Assembly (NCBI RefSeq): GCF_001954135.1 | Contig: NZ_MBEQ01000067.1 | Coordinates: forward strand, 1-64,000 | From: Mycobacterium sp. GA-1841 | GTDB lineage: Bacteria > Actinomycetota > Actinomycetes > Mycobacteriales > Mycobacteriaceae | Reading direction: 5' to 3' | Length of the DNA: 64,000 nt | In this document: piece after piece, positions 8,999 through 22,735 of the stretch | How positions within the stretch are numbered: position 1 is the first letter of the stretch | Layout of the letters: every line of letters begins with the position of its first letter | The notes under the pieces: model-generated | The model's database searches: none | The model's input: the letters and a program-made list of their open reading frames with translations, nothing else | Told to the model about the DNA's origin: nothing | Program-made: the position numbers and the translations under genes

Positions 8999-9783
8999 GC
9001 CGGCTGGCAGAGCTGTTCGATGGCTGCCGTTCCGAGGGCCGCGCCGCTCTGATCGGCTACCTGCCGACCGGTTTTCCGGATGTGCAGACGTCGGTCGCGG
9101 CGATGACTGCCATGGTCGAATCCGGTTGCGATCTGGTGGAAGTGGGCCTGCCGTACTCAGATCCGGGGATGGACGGGCCGACGATTGCCACCGCGACGGC
9201 TGCCGCCCTCGCCGGTGGCGTGCGGGTACGCGACACCTTGACCGCGGTCGAGGCGATCAGCAACGCCGGCGGCCGCGCTGTGGTGATGACCTACTGGAAT
9301 CCGGTGTTGCGCAAGGGTGTTGACACTTTCGCCCGGGATCTGGCCTCGGCCGGTGGATATGGTCTGATCACGCCTGACCTGATCCCCGAGGAAGCCGACG
9401 ACTGGATCGCGGCGTCGGATGCGCACAATCTGGACCGGATCTTCGTGGTGGCGCCGTCCTCGACTCCCGAACGGCTTGCGGCGACGGTGAGCGCCTCGAG
9501 AGGTTTCGTCTACGCCGCATCCACCATGGGTGTCACCGGGGCACGTAATGCGGTTTCCAACGCGGCACCGGAGTTGGTGCGGCGGGTCAAGGAAGTGTCC
9601 GACATTCCAGTCGGCGTGGGTTTGGGTGTGCGCTCGGGCGCTCAGGCCGCTGAGATCGGTGCCTACGCCGACGGCGTCATCGTCGGGTCGGCTCTGGTGT
9701 CGGCTCTCAGCGACGGACTTGATGCGGTGCGTCGCCTCACCGAAGAACTGGCCAACGGCGTTAGGCAGAGGATTTCAGCTTGA
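8995..9783 (+). CDS. trpA: Tryptophan synthase alpha chain
   Basis: 262 residues; cleaves indole-glycerol phosphate to indole and glyceraldehyde-3-phosphate. The catalytic Glu is in [18 protein letters not shown] near residue 50. It also has the second acidic catalytic region [10 protein letters not shown], the [12 protein letters not shown] loop and the phosphate site [13 protein letters not shown]. The ATG overlaps the trpB stop and its own stop overlaps the TTG start of lgt (TTGA at 9780-9783), an arrangement also present in M. tuberculosis. Confidence 0.97.
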   Translation: MSRLAELFDGCRSEGRAALIGYLPTGFPDVQTSVAAMTAMVESGCDLVEVGLPYSDPGMDGPTIATATAAALAGGVRVRDTLTAVEAISNAGGRAVVMTYWNPVLRKGVDTFARDLASAGGYGLITPDLIPEEADDWIAASDAHNLDRIFVVAPSSTPERLAATVSASRGFVYAASTMGVTGARNAVSNAAPELVRRVKEVSDIPVGVGLGVRSGAQAAEIGAYADGVIVGSALVSALSDGLDAVRRLTEELANGVRQRISA

Positions 9784-12263
9784 CCACTACCGTGCTCGCG
9801 TATCTGCCCAGCCCGTCACAGGGCGTCTGGCATCTGGGCCCGGTGCCGATACGCGCGTATGCGCTGTGCATCATCGTGGGCATCGTCGCGGCGCTGATCA
9901 TTGGTGACCGACGTTGGCAAGCGCGGGGCGGTGAAGCCGGCGTTATTTACGACATCGCTTTGTGGGCAGTGCCTTTCGGCCTCGTCGGCGGTCGGCTCTA
10001 TCACGTCCTGACCGACTGGCCGACGTACTTCGGGCCCGGCGGCAAGGGGCTCGGCGCGGCATTCCAGGTCTGGGAAGGCGGCCTGGGCATCTGGGGTGCC
10101 GTCGCGTTGGGCGGTGTCGGCGCGTGGATCGGCTGCCGCACGCGAGGTATCCCGCTGCCTGCCTTCGGCGATGCGATTGCGCCCGGAATCATCTTGGCGC
10201 AAGCGATCGGCCGGCTTGGCAACTACTTCAACCAGGAGCTGTATGGCGGCGACACCACGCTGCCGTGGGGCCTGGAGATCTATCAACGCGTGAACGCTGC
10301 CGGCAACGTCGACTACCTCAACGGGGTGTCCACCGGCGAGGTACTGAAGGTGGTCCATCCCACCTTTCTCTACGAGTTACTGTGGAACGTCCTGGTTTTC
10401 GTTTTGCTGATCTGGGCTGACCGCAAGTTCAAACTCGGCCACGGACGGCTGTTCGCGCTCTACGTGGCCGGCTACTGCGCGGGCCGCTTCCTCGTCGAAC
10501 TGATGCGCAGTGACCCGGCTACCGAATTCGCCGGGATCCGGGTCAACACCTTCACCTCCACGTTCGTGTTCATCGGCGCCATCATCTACATCATGCTGGC
10601 CACCAAGGGCCGGGAAGACCCGGCGACCTTGGCGGGCAAGGGTGAGGACGACGCGGCCGAGGACGAGTCCGCGGTAGACGAACTCGGCAAGGAACTCGTT
10701 GCCGCAGCGGCCGGTACCGGGGTGGTCGCCGCCGCGACCGTGGCCGGCAAGGACGATGACGACGAGAACGCCGAAGATGCCGACCACATGCATCCTGACG
10801 AGGTCGGTGCCAGTGAAGACGACGGCGCCGAAGCCGCCGCCGCCATCGAACTGAAGGCGATCTCGACCGAGCCCGATGAAGATGAGGCGGCCGAGCCTGA
10901 GGATGAGGGCGACACCGCATCGGAAGACATCGACGAGCGCGCCGACGACGAAGCTGAGGAAGAGAGCGAGGCGACCTCAGCGGCGGACGAACCCGAAACT
11001 GAAGCTGACGCCGAACTTGAGGAGGCCGCGGAAGAAGAGCCTGCGGCCGAGGTTTCGGCCGAGGAGGGCGGTGAGTCCGACGATCAGGACAGCGTCGATG
11101 AGGCTGTTGGCGAGGCGGTTGAAGCCGATTCCGAAGCGGAGGCAGAAGCCGAATCCGAAGCCGAATCCGAGGAGCCGATCGTTGCCGGTGAGGACGCCGT
11201 CGATGAAGGTGCTGACGTGCCGGCCGAAGCCGAGGCCGAGGCCGGTGACGAGTCAGAAGAGTTAGAGGCTGAGTCTGCAGACACCGTCGAGGAACAGGCC
11301 GCCGATGAGGGCGGTGAGTCCGACGATCAGGACAGCGTCGATGAGGCTGTTGGCGAGGCGGTTGAAGCCGATTCCGAAGCGGAGGCAGAAGCCGAATCCG
11401 AAGCCGAATCCGAGGAGCCGATCGTTGCCGGTGAGGACGCCGTCGATGAAGGTGCTGACGTGCCGGCCGAAGCCGAGGCAGAGGACGAATCTGCAGAAGC
11501 CGTCGAAGATGAGACCTCCGAGGACGAGTCGGATGAGGCGGAGGCTGAGGCTGCAGTCGCCGTCGACGATCAGGACAGCGTCGATGAGGCTGCTGGCGAA
11601 TCGGTCGAGCCCGAAGCTGGAGCCGACGCTGACGCCGAGGACGCGTCAGACACATCAGAGGCCGAATCCGCCGAGACTGTCGAAGAACAGACGTCCGAAG
11701 ATGAATCGCGTGAGCCACAAGCTGAGCCCGACGTTGAAGACAAAGCCGCGGCAGAGGTTTCAACCGGGGATGAACTAGACGCGTCAGACGCCGATCCCGT
11801 CGAGGATGTCGAAGCCGACGATGCCGAACCGATCGATGAGGCTGCCGATGAGTCGGTCGAGGACGAAGCCGCCATCGAGGACGTAGAACCTGCGGACCAG
11901 TCAGCAGTCGACGACACCGCTGAGGAGTCCGTTGCCGATGACGACGGGGAGGTCATCGAACCTGCGTTAGCAACGGCCAGCGACGATGAAGCCGAGCAGT
12001 CGACCGCCGAGGCAACCATCGAAGGGGAGTCTGCTACCGGCGAGTCGGTCGGGGAGTCTGACGACATTGTCGGCGCTGAGGCGGCTGAGGACGAGGATTC
12101 CGCCGAGTCCGAGGCCGAGGCAGAGGCCGAGAGCAGTGATTCAGAGGCCGAGTCAGAATCTGATTCAGTCCCGGACACATCAGCATCGGGGCAAGGGCTT
12201 GGTCAGATTCCCGATGCGGAGCGCAAAGGCCGTCTTCGACGCTGGTTGCGTCGGAACCGCTGA
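9780..12263 (+). CDS. lgt: Prolipoprotein diacylglyceryl transferase with very long acidic C-terminal tail
   Basis: 827 residues. Residues 1-275 are the Lgt membrane enzyme that moves diacylglycerol onto the lipobox Cys of lipoproteins, with about seven membrane segments, the signature [14 protein letters not shown] and the motif HPTFLYE. The remaining roughly 550 residues are almost entirely Glu, Asp, Ala, Ser and Val, followed by a basic end [13 protein letters not shown]. The M. tuberculosis protein has a shorter acidic extension (about 468 residues in total). The tail holds a perfect 173-bp direct repeat. It should lie in the cytoplasm and is probably disordered; its function is unknown. 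The TTG start at 9780 overlaps the trpA stop. Confidence 0.93.
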   Translation: MTTTVLAYLPSPSQGVWHLGPVPIRAYALCIIVGIVAALIIGDRRWQARGGEAGVIYDIALWAVPFGLVGGRLYHVLTDWPTYFGPGGKGLGAAFQVWEGGLGIWGAVALGGVGAWIGCRTRGIPLPAFGDAIAPGIILAQAIGRLGNYFNQELYGGDTTLPWGLEIYQRVNAAGNVDYLNGVSTGEVLKVVHPTFLYELLWNVLVFVLLIWADRKFKLGHGRLFALYVAGYCAGRFLVELMRSDPATEFAGIRVNTFTSTFVFIGAIIYIMLATKGREDPATLAGKGEDDAAEDESAVDELGKELVAAAAGTGVVAAATVAGKDDDDENAEDADHMHPDEVGASEDDGAEAAAAIELKAISTEPDEDEAAEPEDEGDTASEDIDERADDEAEEESEATSAADEPETEADAELEEAAEEEPAAEVSAEEGGESDDQDSVDEAVGEAVEADSEAEAEAESEAESEEPIVAGEDAVDEGADVPAEAEAEAGDESEELEAESADTVEEQAADEGGESDDQDSVDEAVGEAVEADSEAEAEAESEAESEEPIVAGEDAVDEGADVPAEAEAEDESAEAVEDETSEDESDEAEAEAAVAVDDQDSVDEAAGESVEPEAGADADAEDASDTSEAESAETVEEQTSEDESREPQAEPDVEDKAAAEVSTGDELDASDADPVEDVEADDAEPIDEAADESVEDEAAIEDVEPADQSAVDDTAEESVADDDGEVIEPALATASDDEAEQSTAEATIEGESATGESVGESDDIVGAEAAEDEDSAESEAEAEAESSDSEAESESDSVPDTSASGQGLGQIPDAERKGRLRRWLRRNR
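11064..11236 (+). repeat. Perfect 173-bp direct repeat inside lgt, copy 1
   Basis: Identical to 11307-11479, an offset of 243 bp (81 codons), so the reading frame is kept. It encodes an acidic unit beginning [21 protein letters not shown] shorter third match (GACGATCAGGACAGCG…) occurs at about 11566-11597. Exact nucleotide identity, including third codon positions, points to a recent duplication. Confidence 0.95.
11307..11479 (+). repeat. Perfect 173-bp direct repeat inside lgt, copy 2
   Basis: Second copy of the unit at 11064-11236, with no base difference seen. The spacer between the copies (11237-11306) codes for another acidic segment. Such tandem-like repeats can expand or contract by slippage or recombination in whole codons and alter tail length without frameshift. 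Confidence 0.95.
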
Positions 12264-12291
12264 GCGGATCCCGCAGAAGCATCTACGCTTT

Positions 12292-12581
12292 GCCCGCCTG
12301 CAAGCGACTTTTCAGCGACAATCGCCACACAGACACCAGAGGCATCATTGGTTACACGACCAATGTATACTCCCGCCCCTGAAGCCCCATGAAGCTCACG
12401 TGTCACGTAATTCGGATTGTCCAGCTAACAGCGACGGAGTCGCTCGTAACCGGGCACTGGGCAGATGAGGCTCATGGGGCCAGTGGTACAGGAGAGCCGA
12501 AAACGCGCAGCGACAATGGTATTGGTGGGGTCTGCGTTGCCTGTGTGGCGATTGTCGCTGAAAAGTCGCTCGTAGCCGGGC
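12292..12581. repeat. Palindromic, MITE-like intergenic repeat element
   Basis: A perfect 30-base inverted repeat, 12303-12332 versus 12541-12570, extends outward imperfectly to about 41 bases (12292-12332 and 12541-12581). Inside are nested inverted segments (around 12386-12400 with 12466-12480, and CAGCGACAAT at 12508-12517 with ATTGTCGCTG at 12551-12560). There is also a near-direct repeat of the right end (GTCGCTCGTAaCCGGGCAC, 12439-12457, versus 12565-12583 with one difference). There is no transposase and no clear target duplication. It lies 28 bases after lgt; it may be a non-autonomous element or a large RNA hairpin. Confidence 0.75.
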
Positions 12582-12815
12582 ACATCGGTTATCGCCCCGA
12601 AACTTGCGACTGATGTGACCAGAGTGAGTGGGGACAGCGGGCATCCCCTACCGCTCAGCCGCGATGCGCTCGTGTCACACCGAAGGCGCGCCTGAGGAAT
12701 CAGGACAACGCGACGCCCACACATGAGGCTGTCCCGCCCGAAGCGGACCCAAGACGCCGGTTTCGGTGCCTTGCGTCGCCGCCGGTGAGAATCCGGTCTC
12801 TGGCATCCTGGCTGT
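12582..12815. other. Intergenic remainder before the TM2 protein gene; nothing coding seen
   Basis: Beyond the repeat element this stretch holds no protein-like reading. A promoter for the next gene is expected here, but I see no convincing -35/-10 pair or ribosome site. Confidence 0.4.
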
Positions 12816-13226
12816 ATGACCGATCCGTCCGAAACCACGAACTCGTCGGACACTCCGTCGTCGGCCAGCTTTCCGCCGCAGGCGGGATATCCGCCGCCGC
12901 CCGGTCACGCACCGACCGGTTATCCGCCGTACCCGTCGCCGTACGGAGATCCGAACGCCCCCTACGGTCGCCACCCGATCACCGGAGAGCCCTTCTCCGA
13001 CAAATCCAAGGTGATTGCCGGCCTGCTGCAGTTGCTCGGTCTGTTCGGCCTGGTGGGCATCGGGCGTATCTATCTCGGCCAGACCGGATTCGGTATCGCC
13101 CAGTTGATCGTGGGGATCATCACCTGCGGCATCGGCGCGTTCATCTGGGGCATCATCGATGCTGTCTTGATTCTGACCGACAAGGTGCGCGACCCACTCG
13201 GGCGCCCGTTGCGCGATGGAACCTAG
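12816..13226 (+). CDS. TM2-domain membrane protein with Pro/Tyr-rich N-terminus
   Basis: 136 residues. The first 55 are Pro, Gly, Tyr and Ser rich (GYPPPPGHAPTGYPPYPSPYG) and probably disordered. Residues 65-125 form a TM2 domain: two membrane helices (VIAGLLQLLGLFGLVGIGRIYLG and a second ending WGIIDAVLIL) with the GRIYLGQ turn. M. tuberculosis Rv1615 occupies the same place after lgt. The function of the family in mycobacteria is unknown to me. Its stop overlaps the next start by 11 bases. Confidence 0.85.
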   Translation: MTDPSETTNSSDTPSSASFPPQAGYPPPPGHAPTGYPPYPSPYGDPNAPYGRHPITGEPFSDKSKVIAGLLQLLGLFGLVGIGRIYLGQTGFGIAQLIVGIITCGIGAFIWGIIDAVLILTDKVRDPLGRPLRDGT

Positions 13227-13629
13227 CCATCCCACGGGGATGATCGCCGGCCGGTACGGGCTGCTGACCGGAGGTGCGCTGGGCATCGGTGCACTCGCCT
13301 ACATCGGGATTGCCGACCCGCATCGTCCCGGCTTCCTGTTCCCCGGATGTGCGTTCAAGGCGCTCACCGGGTGGGACTGCCCGGCGTGTGGCGGCCTGCG
13401 GATGACGCACGACGTCCTGCACGGTGACATTGGTGCGGCCGTCGTCGACAACGTGTTCGCATTGTTCGGGCTGCCGATCTTGGCGGCGTGGCTATTGGTG
13501 CGATGGCGGCGGGACCGAACGCTCTTTCCGGTGCCAATGGTGGTGACGATCATGGTGGCGCTGGTGGTCTGGACCGTGGTCCGAAACCTGCCCGGCTTCC
13601 CATTGGTGCCGACGTTAACCGCTCCGTAG
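13216..13629 (+). CDS. DUF2752 membrane protein
   Basis: 137 residues with three membrane helices and the family motif CPACGGLRMTHDVLHGD after the first helix and a LFPGC segment. The Cys-x2-Cys-Gly-Gly-x-Arg arrangement defines DUF2752; its role is unknown. The ATG at 13216 lies inside the end of the TM2 gene, so the two are translationally coupled (Rv1615-Rv1616 in M. tuberculosis). Confidence 0.88.
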   Translation: MEPSHPTGMIAGRYGLLTGGALGIGALAYIGIADPHRPGFLFPGCAFKALTGWDCPACGGLRMTHDVLHGDIGAAVVDNVFALFGLPILAAWLLVRWRRDRTLFPVPMVVTIMVALVVWTVVRNLPGFPLVPTLTAP

Positions 13630-13714
13630 TAGCCCACCTGCACTGATACACTGAAACTTCGGGCCGGTGCAGTCCCGGGACCAGGATGTTCCGGACGTGC
13701 GGAGGTGCGATCCA

Positions 13715-18272
<4,558 letters not shown>

Positions 18273-18280
<8 letters not shown>

Positions 18281-19775
18281 TCCGACCGGATTTCTTCGTG
18301 TCCCCAAACTCGAGGCGGCCAAGCGGCCGGTCGAGGAGCGGGTAGGGGACTGGCGTGAGGTGTACGAGAGGGAAGACCCCAACGAGCGGGCCGGCGAGGT
18401 TGCGCAACAGGCACGTCGCTGTATGGACTGCGGGATCCCGTTCTGTCACTCCGGCAAGGCGGGGTGCCCGCTGGGCAACCTGATCCCGGAGTGGAACGAT
18501 CTCGTGCGACGTGGTCGTTGGGACGCCGCCAGCGATCGACTGCACGCCACCAACAATTTTCCGGAGTTCACCGGTCGGCTGTGCCCGGCGCCCTGCGAGG
18601 CCGCCTGTGTGCTGTCGATCGCCGAGGACCAGACCGGCGGCAGCGTCACGATCAAACGCATCGAGCAGACCATCGCCGACCATGCCTGGTTGAACGGCAG
18701 CATCGAGCCTGCGCCGGCCGCCATCTCCAGTGGCAAGAGCGTCGCGGTGGTCGGCTCGGGTCCGGCGGGTTTGGCTGCCGCACAACAGCTCACCCGCGCC
18801 GGCCACGAGGTCACCGTCTACGAACGGGACAACCGTATCGGGGGCCTGCTCCGGTATGGCATCCCTGAGTACAAACTCGAGAAGTCGGTGCTCAATCAGC
18901 GCCTGGCCCAGATGCGGGCCGAGGGCACCCGGTTTGTCACCGAATGCGAGGTGGGAGTCGATCTCACCGTCGAACAGCTGCGTCAGCGTCACCAGGCGGT
19001 CGTCCTCGCCGTCGGCGCCCTCCGTGGACGTGACAACCAGGTGCCCGGGCGGGAACTCGACGGTGTGCATCTCGCCATGGAGCACTTGGTGCCGGCCAAC
19101 CGGGAGTGCGAGGGCGACGGGATGTCACCGATCTCGGCGGCGGGCAAGCACGTGGTGATCATCGGCGGCGGTGACACCGGTGCCGACTGCTTGGGTACTG
19201 CACACCGTCAGGGTGCGGCCTCGGTGACCCAGCTGGACTACAACACCGAGCCACCGGAATCCCGCGACGACAGCCTGTCGCCGTGGCCGACCTGGCCGCT
19301 GGTGCTGCGTACCTCGCCGGCGCACGCCGAAGGCGGGGCCCGCCGATTCGAGGTGGCGGTGCAACGCTTCATCGGCGACGACAGCGGTCATGTGCGGGCC
19401 ATCGAGATAGCCGAGGTCCGGGTGACCCGCGATGCCGCGGGACGTCGTGAGATCACCCCGGTGGGCGAATCGCTGCAGATTCCGTGTGACCTGGCTTTGC
19501 TGGCCATCGGTTTCGAAGGCGTCGAGCACATGGCGCTGCTCGACGGGTTGAACCTGACGCTGAGTCCCCGTGGGACGGTGTCGTGCGGTTCGGACTGGCA
19601 GACCGACGCGCCGGGCGTCTTCGTGTGCGGCGATGCGCATCGCGGCGCGTCACTGGTGGTGTGGGCCATTGCGGAGGGTCGCAGCGCGGCCCATGCGGTG
19701 GACGCCTACCTCATGGGCGAGTCGGATCTGCCCGCGCCGGTGCGGCCGAACGCGCTGCCTCTGTCAGTCGTCTGA
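18273..19775 (+). CDS. gltD: Glutamate synthase small subunit
   Basis: 500 residues; the FAD/NADPH subunit that feeds electrons to GltB. The N-terminal Cys motifs for the 4Fe-4S clusters are [16 protein letters not shown] and CPAPCEAAC. The FAD site is [17 protein letters not shown], the NADPH site [13 protein letters not shown], and the C-terminal [13 protein letters not shown] contacts FAD. GTG 18273 gives [10 protein letters not shown]…, the usual family start, and overlaps gltB by 8 bases, so the subunits are coupled. Confidence 0.97.
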
Positions 19776-19787
19776 ATCGATCACGAC

Positions 19788-19793
19788 TATGCT
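19788..19793 (+). promoter_or_regulatory. Probable -10 box of a leaderless pyk promoter
   Basis: TATGCT ends 8 bases before the pyk GTG. This spacing places the transcription start at or next to the start codon, a common arrangement in mycobacteria. The box lies in the 26-base gap after gltD. Confidence 0.45.
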
Positions 19794-19801
19794 GACATGA
19801 C

Positions 19802-21220
19802 GTGAGCAGACGCGGAAAGATCGTTTGTACGCTTGGCCCGGCGACCAGTACGGATGACACCGTACGAGCCCTGGTCGAGGCAGGAATGGACGTCGCGCGG
19901 CTGAACTTCAGCCATGGCGACTACACCGACCACGAGGCTGCCTACAAGCGCGTCCGTGCGGCATCGGATGCCACCGGCCACGCTGTCGGGATCCTGGCGG
20001 ATCTGCAGGGTCCCAAGATCCGGCTGGGTCGCTTCGCCGAGGGGCCCACGTACTGGGCTACCGGTGAGACGGTGCGAATCACCGTCGACGAGTGCGAGGG
20101 CAACCACGATCGGGTGTCGACCACCTACAAGCGGCTGGCCGAGGACGCCCGGGCCGGGGACCGGGTACTGGTCGACGACGGCAACGTCGGCCTGGTGGTC
20201 GAGCAGATCGACGGCAACGACGTGATCTGCACGGTCACCGAGGGCGGTCCGGTCAGCAACAACAAGGGCATGTCACTGCCCGGTATGAACGTGACGGCAC
20301 CGGCACTGTCGGAGAAGGACATCGAGGATCTGGAATTCGCCCTCCGTCTCGGTGTGGATCTGGTCGCGTTGTCCTTCGTGCGTTCACCGGCCGACATCGA
20401 ACTGGTGCACGAGGTGATGGACCGGGTCGGTCGGCGGGTGCCGGTGATCGCCAAGCTCGAGAAGCCGGAGGCGGTCGAGAATCTCGAGGCCATCGTGCTG
20501 GCTTTCGATGCGATCATGGTGGCCCGCGGCGATCTCGGTGTCGAGCTGCCGCTGGAAGAGGTGCCGCTGGTCCAGAAGCGTGCCATCCAGATGGCTAGGG
20601 AGAACGCCAAACCCGTCATCGTCGCCACCCAGATGCTGGAGTCGATGATCGACAGTTCCCGGCCCACCCGCGCGGAGGCTTCCGACGTCGCCAACGCCGT
20701 CCTCGACGGTGCGGATGCGGTGATGCTGTCGGGTGAGACCTCGGTCGGCAAGTATCCGCTGGAAGCCGTCAAGACGATGGCCCGCATCATCAAGGCCGTC
20801 GAGGACAACTCGGTGAGCGTGCCGCCGTTGACCCACACTCCCCGTACGAAGCGTGGGGTGATCTCCTACGCGGCCCGCGATATCGGTGAGCGGCTCGATG
20901 CCAAGGCGCTGGTGGCGTTCACCCAGTCCGGCGACACGGTGCGTCGCCTGGCTCGGTTGCACACCCCGCTGCCGGTGCTGGCCTTCACCGCCCTGCCCGA
21001 GGTGCGTAGCCAGCTGGCGCTGACCTGGGGCACCGAGACGTTCATCGTGCCCCAGATGAAGGGGACCGACGACATGATCCGGCAGGTCGACAAATCGCTG
21101 CTGGATCTCGGCCGCTACAAGCGTGGTGAACTCGTGGTCATCGTCGCGGGAGCTCCGCCGGGCACAGTAGGCTCCACGAATCTGATCCACGTGCACCGCA
21201 TCGGCGAGGATGACGTGTAG
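19802..21220 (+). CDS. pyk: Pyruvate kinase
   Basis: 472 residues; phosphoenolpyruvate plus ADP to pyruvate and ATP in glycolysis. Seen: GKIVCTLGPAT at the start, ARLNFSHGD, the active-site KLEKPEAVENL, MVARGDLGVELP and ATQMLESMI. The short C-terminal regulatory domain ends near HRIGEDDV. The GTG start lies 8 bases after TATGCT (19788-19793), a good -10 box, with no ribosome site between, so a leaderless transcript is likely. Confidence 0.96.
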   Translation: MSRRGKIVCTLGPATSTDDTVRALVEAGMDVARLNFSHGDYTDHEAAYKRVRAASDATGHAVGILADLQGPKIRLGRFAEGPTYWATGETVRITVDECEGNHDRVSTTYKRLAEDARAGDRVLVDDGNVGLVVEQIDGNDVICTVTEGGPVSNNKGMSLPGMNVTAPALSEKDIEDLEFALRLGVDLVALSFVRSPADIELVHEVMDRVGRRVPVIAKLEKPEAVENLEAIVLAFDAIMVARGDLGVELPLEEVPLVQKRAIQMARENAKPVIVATQMLESMIDSSRPTRAEASDVANAVLDGADAVMLSGETSVGKYPLEAVKTMARIIKAVEDNSVSVPPLTHTPRTKRGVISYAARDIGERLDAKALVAFTQSGDTVRRLARLHTPLPVLAFTALPEVRSQLALTWGTETFIVPQMKGTDDMIRQVDKSLLDLGRYKRGELVVIVAGAPPGTVGSTNLIHVHRIGEDDV

Positions 21221-21282
21221 CGGTCTGGAATTGTCCGTAGTCGTCTGTATCGGTCGACGGCCGACATCTCGAAAGGGCTCCC

Positions 21283-22155
21283 TTGACACCTTCGGATTTC
21301 GAGGAGCTGCTGGCTGTTCTCGACCTCAACCGCGTCGACGACAATCTGTTCATCGGCTCGCATCCGAGCAAGAACCCGGTTCGCACGTTCGGTGGGCAGA
21401 TGGTTGCGCAGGCGTTCGTCGCCGGTGGCCGCACGTTGGAGCACAAGCTCGCACCGAGCGCGCTGAATGCCCATTTCATCGCCGGTGGTGACCCGGAGAA
21501 AGATCTGGAGTTCCACATCGTCCGGTTGCGTGACGAGCGCAGGTTCGCCAACCGTCGGGTGGATGTGATGCAGGACGGCAATCTGCTCACCACGGTGATG
21601 ATCTCCTACATGAACGCCGGCCGGGGGTTGGAGCACAGCGTGCCGGCGCCCGAGGTTCCGCATCCGGACACGCTGCCCAGGATCGACGAGCTGCTGCGCG
21701 GTTATGAGAAGACCGTGCCGCTGTTCGTCGAGGCGCTGCGACCGATCGAGTGGCGGTACACCAATGATCCCGCCTGGATCATGCGCGACAAGGGCGGCAA
21801 GCTCGATCACAACCGGGTGTGGCTCAAGACCGAAGGCGTGATGCCCAGCGATCCCGTACTGCACGGCGCGGCGTTGGTGTATTCATCGGACACGACGATC
21901 CTCGATCCGATCATCACCACGCACGGGTTGTCGTGGGGGCATGACCGGATCTTCGCGGTGACGATGAATCACTCGGTGTGGTTTCACCGGCCGATCAAAT
22001 TCGACGAGTGGGTGTTGTACTCCACGACATCGCCGGTGGCCGCAGAATCTCGTGGGTTGAGCACCGGACATTTCTTCGATGTGTCGGGCCGCCTGCTGGC
22101 GACGGTGGTTCAGGAGGGAATCGTCAAGTATTTCCCGGGCACCGGCGGGTCGTGA
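21283..22155 (+). CDS. tesB: Acyl-CoA thioesterase II
   Basis: 290 residues; hydrolyses acyl-CoA to fatty acid and CoA. Double hot-dog architecture: FIGSHPSKNPVRTFGGQMVAQA in the first half and VSDTTILDP-like region (YSSDTTILDPIITTH) with HSVWFHRP in the second. The catalytic Asp/Thr/Gln type residues are placed as in TesB. The TTG start follows GAAAGGG. It lies downstream of pyk as in M. tuberculosis (tesB1, Rv1618), with 62 bases between them. Confidence 0.93.
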   Translation: MTPSDFEELLAVLDLNRVDDNLFIGSHPSKNPVRTFGGQMVAQAFVAGGRTLEHKLAPSALNAHFIAGGDPEKDLEFHIVRLRDERRFANRRVDVMQDGNLLTTVMISYMNAGRGLEHSVPAPEVPHPDTLPRIDELLRGYEKTVPLFVEALRPIEWRYTNDPAWIMRDKGGKLDHNRVWLKTEGVMPSDPVLHGAALVYSSDTTILDPIITTHGLSWGHDRIFAVTMNHSVWFHRPIKFDEWVLYSTTSPVAAESRGLSTGHFFDVSGRLLATVVQEGIVKYFPGTGGS

Positions 22156-22161
22156 GCGGGC

Positions 22162-22725
22162 TCAGCGGGTCGGGGTCGGCGTGACGCCGAACGTGTCCTC
22201 GACCCGTCGCTCGAACTCGTTTTCACACATCTGCTGGGCCTGGGTGTCGTCGCCGGCCTGCTGCAGGCACTGGATGTAGTCGTTACCGCCGACCTCGTCG
22301 AACCACCGTTGCCCGAAGTACACCCAGATACCGACGAACACCAGCGACAGCACGCAGGCGATGGCGCCGAGCACGATCCCGGAGACGGCCACCCCGTTGT
22401 TGGTGGCTTCACCGCGCCGGCAGCGGCCGCGGCCGAGGAATCCGAGGATCACCGCGGTGATACCGAACATCAGGCCACCGATGACCGACCACACCAGCAC
22501 CAGGGCGATCACCGCGACGATGAGCGCCGCGATGCCGAGTCCGTTCGCCGGCCGACGAGGGGCCGGCGGCGGGTAACCCGGGGGATAGGCCCCGTACGGC
22601 GCCGGCGCCGGATAACCCGGCGGATAGGACCCGACAGGTGCTCCGTAGGGGTACGGCGGCGTTGGGGCCGGCCCGCTGGGCTGCGGCTCGTCAGACCCGG
22701 GCGGGGTGGCTCGCTCGTCGGTCAT
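22162..22725 (-). CDS. DUF4190-like membrane protein with Pro/Gly/Tyr-rich N-terminus
   Basis: 187 residues. Residues 1-65 are a disordered PPGYPAPAPYGAYPPGYPP-type region. Two hydrophobic helices (about 70-95 and 108-135) separate a short basic loop (GRGRCRRGE). A C-terminal extracytoplasmic tail has two Cys (YIQCLQQAGDD and QQMCENEFERR). The ATG at 22725 is chosen because similarity and charge pattern start there. It follows cydC by 10 bases on the same strand and converges on tesB with 6 bases between. Function unknown; Rv1619 is the positional counterpart but may not be the same family. Confidence 0.75.
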   Translation of the reverse strand: MTDERATPPGSDEPQPSGPAPTPPYPYGAPVGSYPPGYPAPAPYGAYPPGYPPPAPRRPANGLGIAALIVAVIALVLVWSVIGGLMFGITAVILGFLGRGRCRRGEATNNGVAVSGIVLGAIACVLSLVFVGIWVYFGQRWFDEVGGNDYIQCLQQAGDDTQAQQMCENEFERRVEDTFGVTPTPTR

Positions 22726-22735
22726 GTCTGCGAGG

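Noticed and set aside
11064..11600. Repeats in the lgt tail as a possible CRISPR or other DNA array
   Set aside because: Only two full units, in frame within a continuous coding sequence, with no unique spacers and no cas genes.
12292..12581. Insertion sequence
   Set aside because: Terminal inverted repeats are present but there is no transposase frame and no clear target duplication; described as a MITE-like repeat instead.
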